A DNA stretch of 44,820 bases from DRGT01 sp035685445 (GCA_035685445.1 DASSAK010000039.1:1-44820), one strand, 5' to 3'. Numbered from the stretch's first letter, positions 7,597-16,956 are shown. Notes: a model not told the origin generated them from the sequence alone. Made by a program: numbers and translations.

Positions 7597-8103
7597 TTAT
7601 CGATAATTTTTCTCTAAATCATAGTTAGAGAATTCTTTTTTTTCTTTTTGTGAGATGGAAACGAGGACTTCATCAAATTTTTTGTTGGGTACCCAAATTT
7701 TCTTTTTTTCCTCACCATCAAGCTCGATAATTGTTTTTGTTAGACCTAGCTGAATTATCGTTCCCTTTTGATTTTCAATTTCTATTCTATCTCCTACATG
7801 TATTCTTGTACTCAAAGCAATGCTTAGACCAGCTGCTGCATTTTGTAATTTATTTAGATAGACAAAAGCCATAAAGATTAGCAACGCACTTAGTGATGTG
7901 ACAGTTTCTAAGGCATATCCAAGAATATTAAAATTGATTGAGAGATACACGGCCTCTGCGATAACTATGAGAAGGACAATTACGACTAGTGCCTTGTAAG
8001 AGCCTTCCAATCCCTTAAACTTGTAATAATCAATAACTTTTACAAATGCTATTGCCCCTACAGTAAAAAGAATGGAGACTATTGCATAGATTTCTGCAGC
8101 CAT
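7597..8103 (-). CDS. Small MscS-like membrane protein
   Basis: A 168-residue protein with three predicted N-terminal membrane helices (about 3-22, 38-56 and 65-85), then a soluble beta domain, STRIHVGDRIEIENQKGTIIQLGLTKTII, that follows the MscS small-conductance mechanosensitive channel pattern (F/I-x-V-G-D-x-I, then G-x-V). The pore-helix Ala/Gly stretch is represented by NAAAGLSIALS. It lacks the C-terminal alpha/beta domain of full-length MscS. The ATG at 8103 is preferred over a TTG one codon earlier. An osmotic-release role is plausible from the family. It is convergent with the ChaB-like gene. Confidence 0.75.
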   Translation of the reverse strand: MAAEIYAIVSILFTVGAIAFVKVIDYYKFKGLEGSYKALVVIVLLIVIAEAVYLSINFNILGYALETVTSLSALLIFMAFVYLNKLQNAAAGLSIALSTRIHVGDRIEIENQKGTIIQLGLTKTIIELDGEEKKKIWVPNKKFDEVLVSISQKEKKEFSNYDLEKNYR

Positions 8104-8138
8104 CAACTAGATCGTGCCTTTAGTATTAAAAATTTTTT

Positions 8139-8780
8139 CTAATTAAAATCGCCACGAACCTTTGGCAGATTCCAGTTGTACTTCATTGCAACTAGTCGCA
8201 TTCCTGTCGTAATTATTATTCCTGCGATTGATGCAACATAGAGGTCCACCTGAGCCAACAAAAGAAGGTAAAATATCGTTACCCCGACAAAACTGGCAGA
8301 AGCATAAAGCTCCTTTATGAAAACAATCGGAACCTGATTCACAAATACATCACGCAATATTCCCCCTCCAATTGCTGTAAGCATTCCAGCCAGAACCATT
8401 GCTAAATAGTTTAGACCAAAAATATTGAATGCAAATGTTGCACCAATTATTGTAAACACACCCAATCCAATTGCATCAAACTTCAAAAATACGTTCCAGT
8501 GCTTTTTGAGATGAGAATACAGAAAAAATATTACAATTCCAGTTGCAACAGTTATTGCTACATAGGCAGGATCAAGTAATGAATTTGGTGGAAATCTTCC
8601 CAAAACAATGTCTCTGATTGTTCCACCAGCAACGCCGGTAATTGTTGCCAGTATTATAATTCCGACAATATCAGACTTGTGTTCTATTGCCTTGAATGCA
8701 CCAGTCACTGCAAAGGCCATCGTTCCAAAAAGATCTAAAATGTAAATGAAAACCTCTGCAGGTACTGAGAAATCAACCAA
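8139..8780 (-). CDS. TRIC/YadS-like channel (UPF0126 family)
   Basis: A 213-residue membrane protein with two homologous halves of three helices each plus a seventh helix. Each half carries the family signature: TGVAGGTIRDIVLGRFPP in the first and AIGGGILRDVFVNQVP in the second. Prokaryotic members are related to trimeric intracellular cation (TRIC) channels, and some have been proposed to be glycine transporters. The start is TTG at 8780; no ATG gives the conserved N-terminal helix. It lies 35 nt upstream of the MscS-like gene in the same direction, making a pair of small channel-like genes. Confidence 0.87.
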   Translation of the reverse strand: MVDFSVPAEVFIYILDLFGTMAFAVTGAFKAIEHKSDIVGIIILATITGVAGGTIRDIVLGRFPPNSLLDPAYVAITVATGIVIFFLYSHLKKHWNVFLKFDAIGLGVFTIIGATFAFNIFGLNYLAMVLAGMLTAIGGGILRDVFVNQVPIVFIKELYASASFVGVTIFYLLLLAQVDLYVASIAGIIITTGMRLVAMKYNWNLPKVRGDFN

Positions 8781-8819
8781 ATCACTTTGAAACCATTATG
8801 AACTCTAATTAAGGTTTGA

Positions 8820-9338
8820 TTAGATTTTTTTTGCTTCTAGCGGCATTCGTGCTGCAAGCCTTGCCACCTTTGAAGCCTTTAATGCTTGTTTCATAGAATA
8901 TTCAGATTCTTTTGCTGCTCTCATTGCAGCTTGAACCTGGATGTTAAATGTTCGTTGATGTTTTTTTGATGTATTAGATTTTTTTGCAATCTTTTTCGAT
9001 GTAATAACTGCAGCCTCTGCTGATTTTTTTGACGCAATGGCTGCTCGTTTTGCCCTCGCAGTGTGGTGAATTACCTGAGTTGATGCTTTTTTTACTGCCA
9101 TTAATCTTGATTTTGCTCTTGATTCTGCTAACTTTGCACCCTTCATTGCCTTGTCACTCATTTTTGCCACATTTTTCATGGTGTTGTTTAGCTGTTCAAG
9201 TTTTACTAGATTTGAATGACTTGATTCCACATTATTTTTTTGTAATAACGCACGTGATTTTTTTTGCACTAGCATTGCGTTTTTTATTGCAGAATCTGCA
9301 TGCTTGATCTGTTTTTCAAAGTCCACACGATAAAACAA
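8820..9338 (-). CDS. Ala/Lys-rich helical protein of unknown function
   Basis: A 172-residue, basic, nearly all-alpha protein dominated by Ala, Lys, Ser and Met. Recurring A-[KA]-x-[AS]-[RK]-x-A blocks occur (AKLAESRAKSRLMAVKKAS, ARAKRAAIASKKSAEAA). It has no signal peptide or membrane segment. The start is TTG at 9338; an in-frame GTG four codons in is an alternative. The composition recalls histone-H1-like or phasin-like helical proteins, but I recognise no family. It sits alone between the TRIC-like gene and the ribosomal stalk gene, all on the minus strand. Confidence 0.7.
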   Translation of the reverse strand: MFYRVDFEKQIKHADSAIKNAMLVQKKSRALLQKNNVESSHSNLVKLEQLNNTMKNVAKMSDKAMKGAKLAESRAKSRLMAVKKASTQVIHHTARAKRAAIASKKSAEAAVITSKKIAKKSNTSKKHQRTFNIQVQAAMRAAKESEYSMKQALKASKVARLAARMPLEAKKI

Positions 9339-9413
9339 TTTTTGCTGTATTTTGAACCTATGATGAAAAAATTTTGAATTAATGATTAGCTTTGAATTAA
9401 TAAAATGAATTGA

Positions 9414-9734
9414 TTATCCAAATAATGAAGAAAGGCCTTCCATTGCTTGTTCTTCAGACTTGCCGTCGTCTGCCTTTTTCTCTTCTTTCTTTTCCTCTTT
9501 TGCTTCGCCACCTGCGGTTTCTCCGCCTGCAGCTGGTGCGGCAGATGATGCAACTGCAACTGGTGCTGCCTTAATTGCTTCTTCAATGTTAACGTCAGCC
9601 AATGCTGCAACTAGCGCCTTTACCTGAGCTTCGTTTACTTCAGCTCCAGATGCCTTTACTACTGAAGTAACGTTTTCTTCGTTGACCTCTTTTTGAAGCT
9701 TGTGCAAAAGTAATGCAGCATAAACGTATTCCAT
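9414..9734 (-). CDS. rpl12: Ribosomal stalk protein P1/L12 (archaeal)
   Basis: A 106-residue archaeal P1 (aL12) protein, which forms dimers on the P0 stalk base and recruits translation GTPases. The N-terminal dimerisation domain is MEYVYAALLLHKLQKEVNEENVTSVVKASG. It is followed by an Ala/Gly hinge, an acidic/basic EEKKEEKK linker, and the factor-binding tail MEGLSSLFG. The in-frame ATG at 9806 would add 24 residues overlapping the upstream gene; all archaeal P1 proteins begin M-E-Y-V/I-Y, so 9734 is correct. It is not next to genes for L10, L1 or L11 in this window, unlike in many archaea. Confidence 0.95.
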   Translation of the reverse strand: MEYVYAALLLHKLQKEVNEENVTSVVKASGAEVNEAQVKALVAALADVNIEEAIKAAPVAVASSAAPAAGGETAGGEAKEEKKEEKKADDGKSEEQAMEGLSSLFG

Positions 9735-9778
9735 TGTATCGAAAATTCGCTGGGGGCTTAATATAAAACTATAGAGAA

Positions 9779-10291
9779 TTATGTGAGAATTTTCAGACTT
9801 CGGCAAACAGAGTAAAGATGCTTTTTTAGATTTTTATCCAACAAAGTATCTCTTCTGTTTAATAGTCGTCTTCTTGCCTCCTCACGTTCAGATCCCTTTG
9901 GCAAAGATAAGACATTATTGATTAGTTCTGGAATCTCTTCTCTAATCCATCCATCCAAAATATTGTGAACTTTTGGTGGAAGCATTTGGACATTATCCTT
10001 AGTTGTATCTAAGACATCAGTGTAGTTATCATGCTCAATTCTGTAAATTAATGCAAAGATACAGTTTTCTGGTGTTGGGTTTTTTAAAATTTCAACAGAA
10101 CGTGGGCCAGCTTTACCTTGTTCCACTTTGTTTTTTAGACCAACGGGATTTATTTCTAAACCATTTACACCAATCTTGTTTCCATCAACTCCTGTAACTG
10201 TTCCAAAAATAATGTTACTGTATTCTCCGTTTGGTTTTGTTGCAAAAACATGAACTCCTTCTTTCATTTGGGGCTTCTTTCTGCCAAACAC
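9779..10291 (-). CDS. Hypothetical protein upstream of P1 stalk gene
   Basis: A 170-residue soluble protein I do not recognise. The N-terminal half looks like a small beta-barrel (GVHVFATKPNGEYSNIIFGTVTGVDGNKIGVNG). The C-terminal half is helical and charged, with GWIREEIPELINNVLSLPKGSEREEARRRLLNRRD. It ends 44 nt before the P1 start and reads in the same direction, so it may be co-transcribed. Divergent alaS shares its 77-bp upstream region. A link with the ribosome is suggested by context only. Confidence 0.75.
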   Translation of the reverse strand: MFGRKKPQMKEGVHVFATKPNGEYSNIIFGTVTGVDGNKIGVNGLEINPVGLKNKVEQGKAGPRSVEILKNPTPENCIFALIYRIEHDNYTDVLDTTKDNVQMLPPKVHNILDGWIREEIPELINNVLSLPKGSEREEARRRLLNRRDTLLDKNLKKHLYSVCRSLKILT

Positions 10292-10340
10292 GAGATATCG
10301 TGATGTTGTATTGTATTTAATTGATGTCTATCGGCAATTC

Positions 10341-10347
10341 TTAATAT
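10341..10347 (+). promoter_or_regulatory. TATA box of alaS-leuS operon
   Basis: The run ttaatat is centred 25 nt upstream of the alaS ATG, so the transcript is likely leaderless. The 77-bp region is a divergent promoter shared with the gene ending at 9779. Confidence 0.55.
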
Positions 10348-10368
10348 CGGTCTTTTCAAGTCCTTGAT

Positions 10369-13032
10369 ATGGACAAGTCTGAAATTCTGAAAAAATTTTC
10401 AGCTGATGCAGACAGATACTACAAGGTAAAGCTTTTTGAGGACAAAGGATTTGAGAGAAAATCCTGTGGCAAGTGTGACAGATTCTATTGGACAATAGAC
10501 AGTGAAAGAAACAACTGTCCTGAGCATTCAGATGATACTTACTCATTTATTGGCAATCCACCAACTCAGAAAAGATTTGATTATACACAGTCATGGAAAG
10601 AGGTTGAGTCTTTTTTTGTTAAAAACAATCACGCATCTGTAAATCGTTATCCCGTGGTGTGTCGTTGGCGAGATGATTTGTATTTTACAATTGCGTCTGT
10701 TGTCGACTTTCAGAGAGTCATGGGTTCAAAGGTTGTTTTTGAATTTCCTGCAAATCCGTTAGTGGTTCCGCAAACGTGTTTGCGTTTTAAAGACTTGGAA
10801 AATGTTGGAGTAACGGGACGGCATTTTTCAAGTTTCTGCATGATTGGACAACACTCCATTCCAAATGGAAATGGATACTGGAAGGATGAATGTATTGACT
10901 TGGATTATCGTTTGCTAACTGAACAATTTGGCATAGAGAAAAAAGAAGTTATCTTTGTTGAAGATGTTTGGGAAGGTGGTGGCTCATTTGGATCTTCGTT
11001 AGAGTTTTTCGTTAAAGGAGTAGAATTGGGAAACGCAGTGTTTACAGAATTTCAGGGGGAGTTGGGAAAACATATGGAACTTGATCAAAAAATTATCGAT
11101 ATGGGTGCAGGACTTGAGAGGTTTGCGTGGATTACGATGGGAACACCAACTGCGTATGATTGTTGTTTTGGACCAATTACAAATCACTTGATTCAAAGAG
11201 TTGGAATTGATGCAGATTCTGATATCCTAACGAAATATTTTACATCAATTGCAAAAAACATTGAAAATTATGATGATATCTTTGTTGCAAGAAAGCACAC
11301 AATCAAAGATGGCGGGATATCTGATGAGCAGGTTAATCGTATCATATCACCACTAGAGGGAATCTATTTGATTGCTGATCACATAAGGACTTTGATATTT
11401 GCAATATCTGACGGTGCACTTCCAAGCAACGTTGGTGGAGGATACAATCTTCGCATGGTACTTCGCAGAATAATTGGAACGATGGAGAGACTAAAGCTAA
11501 AACTTGACATGAATGAGATGATTGACATGCAGATTGACTATCTAAGGGACACGTATCCTGAGCTAGAAAAAACAAGAGATGAAATAAAAAAAATCATTTC
11601 GCTAGAATCATTTCGATATCAAAGTTCAAAATCTCGAATGCAAAAGATTGTTTCAAAAATTTCCAATCCTTCTGTCGATGAGCTAATTACATTGTATGAA
11701 TCTGATGGAATCACGCCTGATTATCTCAAAGAAATGAATGTAATTTCAGAAATTCCGTCTGCATTTTATTCAAAATTATCTGAGTTACACCAATCTGCAA
11801 AAAAAGAACATCAAGTCGAATTGCCACTTGAAGGACTGCCAGAAACTGAGCTGCTGTTTTATGCAGATGATCCAAAAGCATTCTCAGCCAAGGTTCTCAA
11901 GGTATTTGACAAGTATGTTGTGCTAGATAAAACATCATTTTATGCAAGAGGAGGAGGACAAGAACCAGATCATGGAATCATTGCAGGGTATGATGTTGTT
12001 GATGTGACAAAGCACGGAAACATTGTAGTTCATGAAGTGACGGGAGGATTACCAGATGAAGGCCAACAGGTTTCGTGTTTGGTTGATGCAAACAGAAGAC
12101 GTGGAATTACAAAGCACCATACCAGTACGCACATTTTGAATTCTTCATCACGAAATATTTTGGGATCATGGGTTTGGCAGCATTCTGCGTTTAAGGAGTT
12201 TGATCATGCAAGACTAGACATTACACATCATTCAGCACTAACTGATGACGAGGTAAAAAAAATTGAAAAGCTTGCAAATGACAAAGTAGCTGAAGGTATT
12301 CCAGTTACTATAGAAAGTTACGATAGGGGAACTGCAGAGCAAAAGTATGGATTTAAAATTTACCAAGGGGGAATCGTTCCAGTAAAGTCTGTCCGAATTG
12401 TAAAGGTTGGAGACTTTGATGTAGAAGCATGCGGCGGAACACATGTAAAAAATACCAAAAAAGTTGATTTGATAAAAATTACTCGCACGAAAAGAATTCA
12501 GGATGGGGTAGTCAGATTAGAATTTGTAGCTGGCGAAGCTGCACAGCAATATGTAAAGGATCATGCAGAGGAATTAGAAAAACAAAAACAAATCGAGGCC
12601 GAAAAAGAAAAACGCGACAAAGAACGTGCAAAAAGAAAGGAAAAGGCTCGTGAAAAGATTCCTGTATTGCTGGAACAGGTAGCTAGTATGAAAAACGGCA
12701 AGGCAGATGACATTGATATATTATCTGAGAAATTTTATGGAACAACCAGTGAAGAATATGATGAATATTTTCACATCAATTTTGGAGAGAGATTGGTAAA
12801 GCAAAATCCCGCAGCCATATATTGTGGAATATTTGAGGCAAAAGACACAGTTCGGGCCATTATTCACGCAGGAGAGCAAGCACAAATCAAGGCTGGTGAT
12901 ATTGCAAAGGAGATTTCTGCCATTCTAGGTGGCTCTGGTGGTGGAAGCGCAAGGTTTGCACAAGGTGGAGGACGCGACAAGTCTAAAAAAGAAGATGCAA
13001 TGAACAAGGCAAAAACGATGGTTTTGGGATGA
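10369..13032 (+). CDS. alaS: Alanyl-tRNA synthetase (archaeal type)
   Basis: An 887-residue class II synthetase that charges tRNA-Ala. It starts with the archaeal zinc-binding leader CGKC...NCPEH (about 24-45), followed by the aminoacylation core (RWRDDLYFTIASV, GAGLERFAW) and the editing domain with metal motif HHTSTH (about 583-588) and CGGTH (about 688-692). A charged coiled region (KEKRDKERAKRKEK) and a glycine-rich C-terminal C-Ala segment (LGGSGGGSARFAQGGG) follow. Length and motif order fit archaeal AlaRS. leuS begins 4 nt after its stop, so the two form an operon. Confidence 0.97.
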   Translation: MDKSEILKKFSADADRYYKVKLFEDKGFERKSCGKCDRFYWTIDSERNNCPEHSDDTYSFIGNPPTQKRFDYTQSWKEVESFFVKNNHASVNRYPVVCRWRDDLYFTIASVVDFQRVMGSKVVFEFPANPLVVPQTCLRFKDLENVGVTGRHFSSFCMIGQHSIPNGNGYWKDECIDLDYRLLTEQFGIEKKEVIFVEDVWEGGGSFGSSLEFFVKGVELGNAVFTEFQGELGKHMELDQKIIDMGAGLERFAWITMGTPTAYDCCFGPITNHLIQRVGIDADSDILTKYFTSIAKNIENYDDIFVARKHTIKDGGISDEQVNRIISPLEGIYLIADHIRTLIFAISDGALPSNVGGGYNLRMVLRRIIGTMERLKLKLDMNEMIDMQIDYLRDTYPELEKTRDEIKKIISLESFRYQSSKSRMQKIVSKISNPSVDELITLYESDGITPDYLKEMNVISEIPSAFYSKLSELHQSAKKEHQVELPLEGLPETELLFYADDPKAFSAKVLKVFDKYVVLDKTSFYARGGGQEPDHGIIAGYDVVDVTKHGNIVVHEVTGGLPDEGQQVSCLVDANRRRGITKHHTSTHILNSSSRNILGSWVWQHSAFKEFDHARLDITHHSALTDDEVKKIEKLANDKVAEGIPVTIESYDRGTAEQKYGFKIYQGGIVPVKSVRIVKVGDFDVEACGGTHVKNTKKVDLIKITRTKRIQDGVVRLEFVAGEAAQQYVKDHAEELEKQKQIEAEKEKRDKERAKRKEKAREKIPVLLEQVASMKNGKADDIDILSEKFYGTTSEEYDEYFHINFGERLVKQNPAAIYCGIFEAKDTVRAIIHAGEQAQIKAGDIAKEISAILGGSGGGSARFAQGGGRDKSKKEDAMNKAKTMVLG

Positions 13033-13036
13033 TTTT

Positions 13037-15907
13037 ATGGAAATAGTTTGGCCCGATGTTGAAGAAAAGTGGAGACATATTTGGAATGAGAACAGAAACT
13101 TTGAGACTGATCCTAACGACAAGGAAAAAAAGTTCATTACAGTTGCATATCCTTATCCAAACTCACCTCAACACATTGGGCATGGAAGAACATACACGTT
13201 AGCTGATGTTCATGCAAGATACTATAGAATGAAAGGATACAATGTCTTGTTTCCAATGGGATTTCATTATACTGGAACTCCTATTCTTGGAATGGCAAAA
13301 CGTGTTGAAGCTGAAGATGCTGAAATCCTTGATGGATTAAAAAACATTTACCATGTTCCAGACGATGTGATAAAATCATTTGTAGAACCAATAAAGATTG
13401 CAGACTATTTTCATGAAGAGATAAAGGCCGGAATGGTTGAGATGGGCTATTCCATTGACTGGCGCCGTGAGTTTACAACAATCGATCCTGTGTACCAGAA
13501 ATTTATAGAGTGGCAAATAAATACACTTAAAGAAAAAAATCTAATCATTCAGGGAAGTCATCCAGTTGGTTGGTGCCCAAAAGACCAAAACCCTGTATCA
13601 CAACATGACACGCTAGGAGATGTGGAACCTGATTTCACTGAATATATTTTGATTAAATTCAAGTTTGATAATTATATCATTCCAACCGCAACGCTTCGCC
13701 CTGAAACAATCTTTGGCGTAACAAATCTTTGGGTTAATCCAAATACAATGTACAAGCTTGTGACAGTTGATGGGGAAAAATGGATTGTTTCTGAAGAATG
13801 TGCAAAAAAGCTGGAATTTTTGGACAGAAAGGTGACATACAATGGTGAAATCTCTGGAGAACAGCTTGTTGGAAAAACTGTAACCATTCCTCACACTGGC
13901 AAATCCATTCCAATGTTTGAAGCTAGCTTTGTGGAACCTGCAACCGGAACAGGACTGGTAATGTCGGTTCCTGCTCATGCACCATTTGACTATCAGGCCT
14001 TGGTTGATTTTAAGAAAAATCAGCCTCTGGGCTCTGAATTGCAGCTGATCAAACCGATTTCCATCATAAAGACTGAAGGATATGGCGAAATTCCAGCAAA
14101 AGAGGCATGTGAGCGTCTTGGCGTAAAGGACCAAGATGACCCAAAGCTTGAACAGGCAACAGAAGAAATCTATGGAAAAGAGTTCTACGGCGGCGTACTA
14201 AAGGAGAATTGTGGCGAGTTTGCTGGCAAAAAGGTTTCAGAAGCTAAGGATTCTATCAAAGAATGGTTAACATCAGATAAGTATTCAGATGTTTTGCTAG
14301 AATTAACAAACTCACCTGTTCGTTGTCGTTGTGGAGCTGAATGTGTTGTTAAGATTTTGACAAACCAGTGGTTTTTGAATTACGGAGACAAAGCTTGGAA
14401 GGAAAAAGCGACAAAGTGCCTTGAAAAAATGAGCATACTTCCACAAGAGATTCGCGGCGAGTTTAATTATGTGATTGGTTGGCTTCGTGAACGAGCTTGT
14501 GCAAGACAGCATGGTTTGGGAACAAAACTTCCGTGGGACAAGGACTGGATTGTTGAGAGTCTTTCTGATTCTGTAATATACATGGCGTATTACATTTTGG
14601 CAAAGTATGTAAACAATGGAACCATATCAGCTGAGAGCTTAGGAAAAGAGTTTTTTGATTTTGTGTTTTTGGGAAATGGAACATCAGAAAATGTTGCAAA
14701 GCTTGCAAAGATTCCAAAAGATGCAGTAGATGAGATTCGCGACGAGTTTATGTATTTTTATCCAGTGGATTCAAGACATTCAGGACGTGACTTGGTTCCA
14801 AATCACTTGACCTTTTTTGTGTTAAACCATGTTGCAATATTTTCAGAAAACAATTGGCCGCAACAAATTGTTGTGAACGGTTCTGTGCTGATGGATGGTA
14901 AAAAAATGTCAAAATCCATGGGAAACATCATTCCGTTGCGACAAGCTATACGAGATTACGGAGCTGATCCAATTAGATTGGCAATAATCATATCAGCTGA
15001 ATTGTTGCAGGATGCTGATTTTAATTTAGAATCTGTCATTGGAATTAAAAACAAAATTACTGCATTGCTTGAAGAGTGTTCACAGCTAAAGCCAGACAAG
15101 CGTAGTGAGCTGCAAGCTGAGGACAAGTGGATTTTATCAAAGCTTCAAAGCTTGATTTCTGGTGTTAGTGCAAGTATTGAAAAGATGAGGTTGCGAGAAG
15201 CACTACATGACAACTTGTTCTCATTTGAGGGTGATTTACAGTGGTATTTCAAGCGAGCTAAAGCCAAAGGGCGAAGCGACTATTCTGGAGTACTTCATGA
15301 GATTAACTCAAAGCGAGTTGCAATGCTTTCGCCTTTTGCACCACACATTTCAGAGGAAATTTGGGAAAAGCTTGGAAATTCTGGACTAGTTTCTCAGAGC
15401 AGCTGGCCCAAAGTGTCATCTGATGTAATTGATTCAAACGCCATACAATCTGAAGAATTGCTCAAAGGCGTGATTGATGACATTTCAAATATCTTAAAAG
15501 TTACTAAAATCACTCCAAAAAAAATTACCATATACACTGCAAGTGATTTCAAATCTAAAGCTTATCATTCCATTTTAGAGAAAGTGATGGCAGGCCAGAC
15601 AAATATGGGAGAAATAATGAAGGACTTGATTGCAAATGAAGAAACTGCAGAGATTAAGAAGAATCCTGACTTTGTGCAAAAAACAATTAAGGATATTTTG
15701 TCTGAACCAGTTGAGATTAGAAAAAGCAAGCTTGAATCTGGCTCTTTTGATGAAAAGGGATTGATTGAAAAAGAGTTGATTAGTTTAGCTAAAGCTGATT
15801 TTGGAGCTGAGGTTTCCGTTTATTCTGAGAATGATTCAGATATTTATGATCCGAAAGGAAAGGCTCGTCATGCGAGGCCTTTCAAGCCAGCTATATTGAT
15901 TGAGTAA
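13037..15907 (+). CDS. leuS: Leucyl-tRNA synthetase (archaeal type)
   Basis: A 956-residue class I synthetase that charges tRNA-Leu. Visible are the HIGH motif as HIGHG (about 46-50), the CP1 editing domain with the threonine-rich-region-like TLRPETIFGVTNLWVNP, and KMSKS (about 623-627). The C-terminal anticodon and archaeal-specific regions end in RHARPFKPAI. Length matches archaeal/eukaryal LeuRS and exceeds the bacterial type. It starts 4 nt after alaS. A small perfect hairpin lies between its stop and the convergent gene at 15976. Confidence 0.97.
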   Translation: MEIVWPDVEEKWRHIWNENRNFETDPNDKEKKFITVAYPYPNSPQHIGHGRTYTLADVHARYYRMKGYNVLFPMGFHYTGTPILGMAKRVEAEDAEILDGLKNIYHVPDDVIKSFVEPIKIADYFHEEIKAGMVEMGYSIDWRREFTTIDPVYQKFIEWQINTLKEKNLIIQGSHPVGWCPKDQNPVSQHDTLGDVEPDFTEYILIKFKFDNYIIPTATLRPETIFGVTNLWVNPNTMYKLVTVDGEKWIVSEECAKKLEFLDRKVTYNGEISGEQLVGKTVTIPHTGKSIPMFEASFVEPATGTGLVMSVPAHAPFDYQALVDFKKNQPLGSELQLIKPISIIKTEGYGEIPAKEACERLGVKDQDDPKLEQATEEIYGKEFYGGVLKENCGEFAGKKVSEAKDSIKEWLTSDKYSDVLLELTNSPVRCRCGAECVVKILTNQWFLNYGDKAWKEKATKCLEKMSILPQEIRGEFNYVIGWLRERACARQHGLGTKLPWDKDWIVESLSDSVIYMAYYILAKYVNNGTISAESLGKEFFDFVFLGNGTSENVAKLAKIPKDAVDEIRDEFMYFYPVDSRHSGRDLVPNHLTFFVLNHVAIFSENNWPQQIVVNGSVLMDGKKMSKSMGNIIPLRQAIRDYGADPIRLAIIISAELLQDADFNLESVIGIKNKITALLEECSQLKPDKRSELQAEDKWILSKLQSLISGVSASIEKMRLREALHDNLFSFEGDLQWYFKRAKAKGRSDYSGVLHEINSKRVAMLSPFAPHISEEIWEKLGNSGLVSQSSWPKVSSDVIDSNAIQSEELLKGVIDDISNILKVTKITPKKITIYTASDFKSKAYHSILEKVMAGQTNMGEIMKDLIANEETAEIKKNPDFVQKTIKDILSEPVEIRKSKLESGSFDEKGLIEKELISLAKADFGAEVSVYSENDSDIYDPKGKARHARPFKPAILIE

Positions 15908-15953
15908 AAATCCATTCAGGAGCGCATAGCTAAAGGGGTGAATCTCAACAGAT

Positions 15954-15971
15954 ATGGATTTTCTAATCCAT
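15954..15971. terminator. Hairpin between convergent genes downstream of leuS
   Basis: ATGGATT (15954-15960), loop TTCT and AATCCAT (15965-15971) form a perfect 7-bp stem. It lies 47 nt after the leuS stop and 5 nt before the stop of the convergent gene, so it could mark 3' ends on both strands. It has no long T tract, so termination is an inference. Confidence 0.4.
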
Positions 15972-15975
15972 GAAA

Positions 15976-16338
15976 TCAGAATCTGCTTAGAACATCAATT
16001 GTGTGAATCTTGTCCTGATTGTCTGCCAGATAGTACAAAATTCTATCAGAATCTATTTCTATCCACTCTGATTCTCCCTTGAAGGTTACGATGTCCTCAA
16101 GATGAGATCCAGCAACTCCGCTCAGGCGCAGAACCGCCTTTTCATCTTTGAATTTTACTGGCAGTTTGAACAGGTTTTCTCTAAACGCACTCTGGCCCTG
16201 GATGTTAATCTTGTACTCTTCTCCGTTTATCTCAGATATTCCAAAAAAGTGATTTGGAAACATGTCAAGGCGTTTTATCTTTATTGACAGGGTTTTTTTC
16301 AGCTCATAGTTCACGAATTTTTTTAAAATTTGCAGCAA
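15976..16338 (-). CDS. Hypothetical protein, 120 aa
   Basis: A soluble protein I do not recognise, with alternating strands. It begins LQILKKFVNYELKKTLSIKIKRLDMFPNHFFGISEING, and later parts such as GVAGSHLEDIVTFKGESEWIEIDSDRILYYLADN give an ordinary globular composition. The start is TTG at 16338; an in-frame GTG eight codons downstream is the alternative. It is convergent with leuS and lies just downstream of the small Cys/His protein at 16348, possibly co-transcribed with it (9-nt gap). Confidence 0.65.
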   Translation of the reverse strand: MLQILKKFVNYELKKTLSIKIKRLDMFPNHFFGISEINGEEYKINIQGQSAFRENLFKLPVKFKDEKAVLRLSGVAGSHLEDIVTFKGESEWIEIDSDRILYYLADNQDKIHTIDVLSRF

Positions 16339-16347
16339 CTTAAGGTT

Positions 16348-16527
16348 TCATGATAGCACCTGAATCCGAGAAACAATATCTCCTCTTGCCAACATCTTAG
16401 CGTGGTACTCGCAAACCTGCCATATTGCCTTGCAAACAGGCCTGCGTCTTTTACCATACACAAAAAAGTACTCTATAATGACCAAATGTCCATCAAAGTC
16501 GCAATCATTGATCGCACACAAAACCAT
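16348..16527 (-). CDS. Small Cys/His protein, putative zinc-binding (59 aa)
   Basis: A 59-residue protein starting MVLCAINDCDFDGHLVIIEYFF. It has a C-x4-C pair near the N-terminus and C-x6-C-x2-H (VCKAIWQVCEYH) in the second half, a plausible four-to-five-ligand zinc site. RRRP lies between the halves. An in-frame ATG at 16551 would add eight hydrophobic residues; the shorter start keeps the Cys motif at the N-terminus. I do not recognise a named family; zinc binding is inferred from spacing. Confidence 0.6.
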   Translation of the reverse strand: MVLCAINDCDFDGHLVIIEYFFVYGKRRRPVCKAIWQVCEYHAKMLARGDIVSRIQVLS

Positions 16528-16617
16528 TACACAAATTGTTTTATAACACAATAAAGCACGGGGTTATTCTATAATTAAATACACAGATTCTTATTTTATC
16601 AGTTCATAACCATTTCT

Positions 16618-16941
16618 GTGGAGCTATCTGAGAAAAAATGCATCCCATGTGAAAGTGGTGGGGAGCCATTATCAGAAAATGAAGCAAAAAAATACCTAGA
16701 GCAGACTCCAAGCTGGAAATTAAACGGCAAAAAAATACAAAGAGAGTTTGTTTTTAAAAATTTTGAAGAATCCATGAAATTTGTAAACAAGGTAGCCAAA
16801 ATTGCAGAAAGTGAGGGCCATCATCCAGACATTCACATTCACTGGAACAAGGTTTTGCTAGAGCTTTGGACGCATTCAATGAATGGCCTTAGCGAGAATG
16901 ACTTTATTGTTGCATCAAAGATAAACAACATTATTCCATAA
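16618..16941 (+). CDS. Pterin-4a-carbinolamine dehydratase-like protein (GTG start)
   Basis: A 107-residue PCD/DCoH-family protein. The family active-site signature is complete: EGHHPDIHIHWNKV (His 68, His 69, Pro 70, Trp 76) with the later His 85 and Asp 95. The N-terminal WKLNGKKIQREFVFKNFEESMKFVNKVA is also typical. The enzyme dehydrates 4a-hydroxytetrahydropterin; in microbes without aromatic hydroxylases its role is less clear, with pterin or molybdopterin metabolism proposed. It starts with GTG. No partner hydroxylase is nearby in this window. Confidence 0.9.
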   Translation: MELSEKKCIPCESGGEPLSENEAKKYLEQTPSWKLNGKKIQREFVFKNFEESMKFVNKVAKIAESEGHHPDIHIHWNKVLLELWTHSMNGLSENDFIVASKINNIIP

Positions 16942-16956
16942 TTAAGTGAAAGGCGT

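Noticed and set aside
9735..9806. N-terminal extension of the P1/L12 frame to an ATG at 9806
   Set aside because: It overlaps the upstream gene, and archaeal P1 proteins start at M-E-Y-V-Y.
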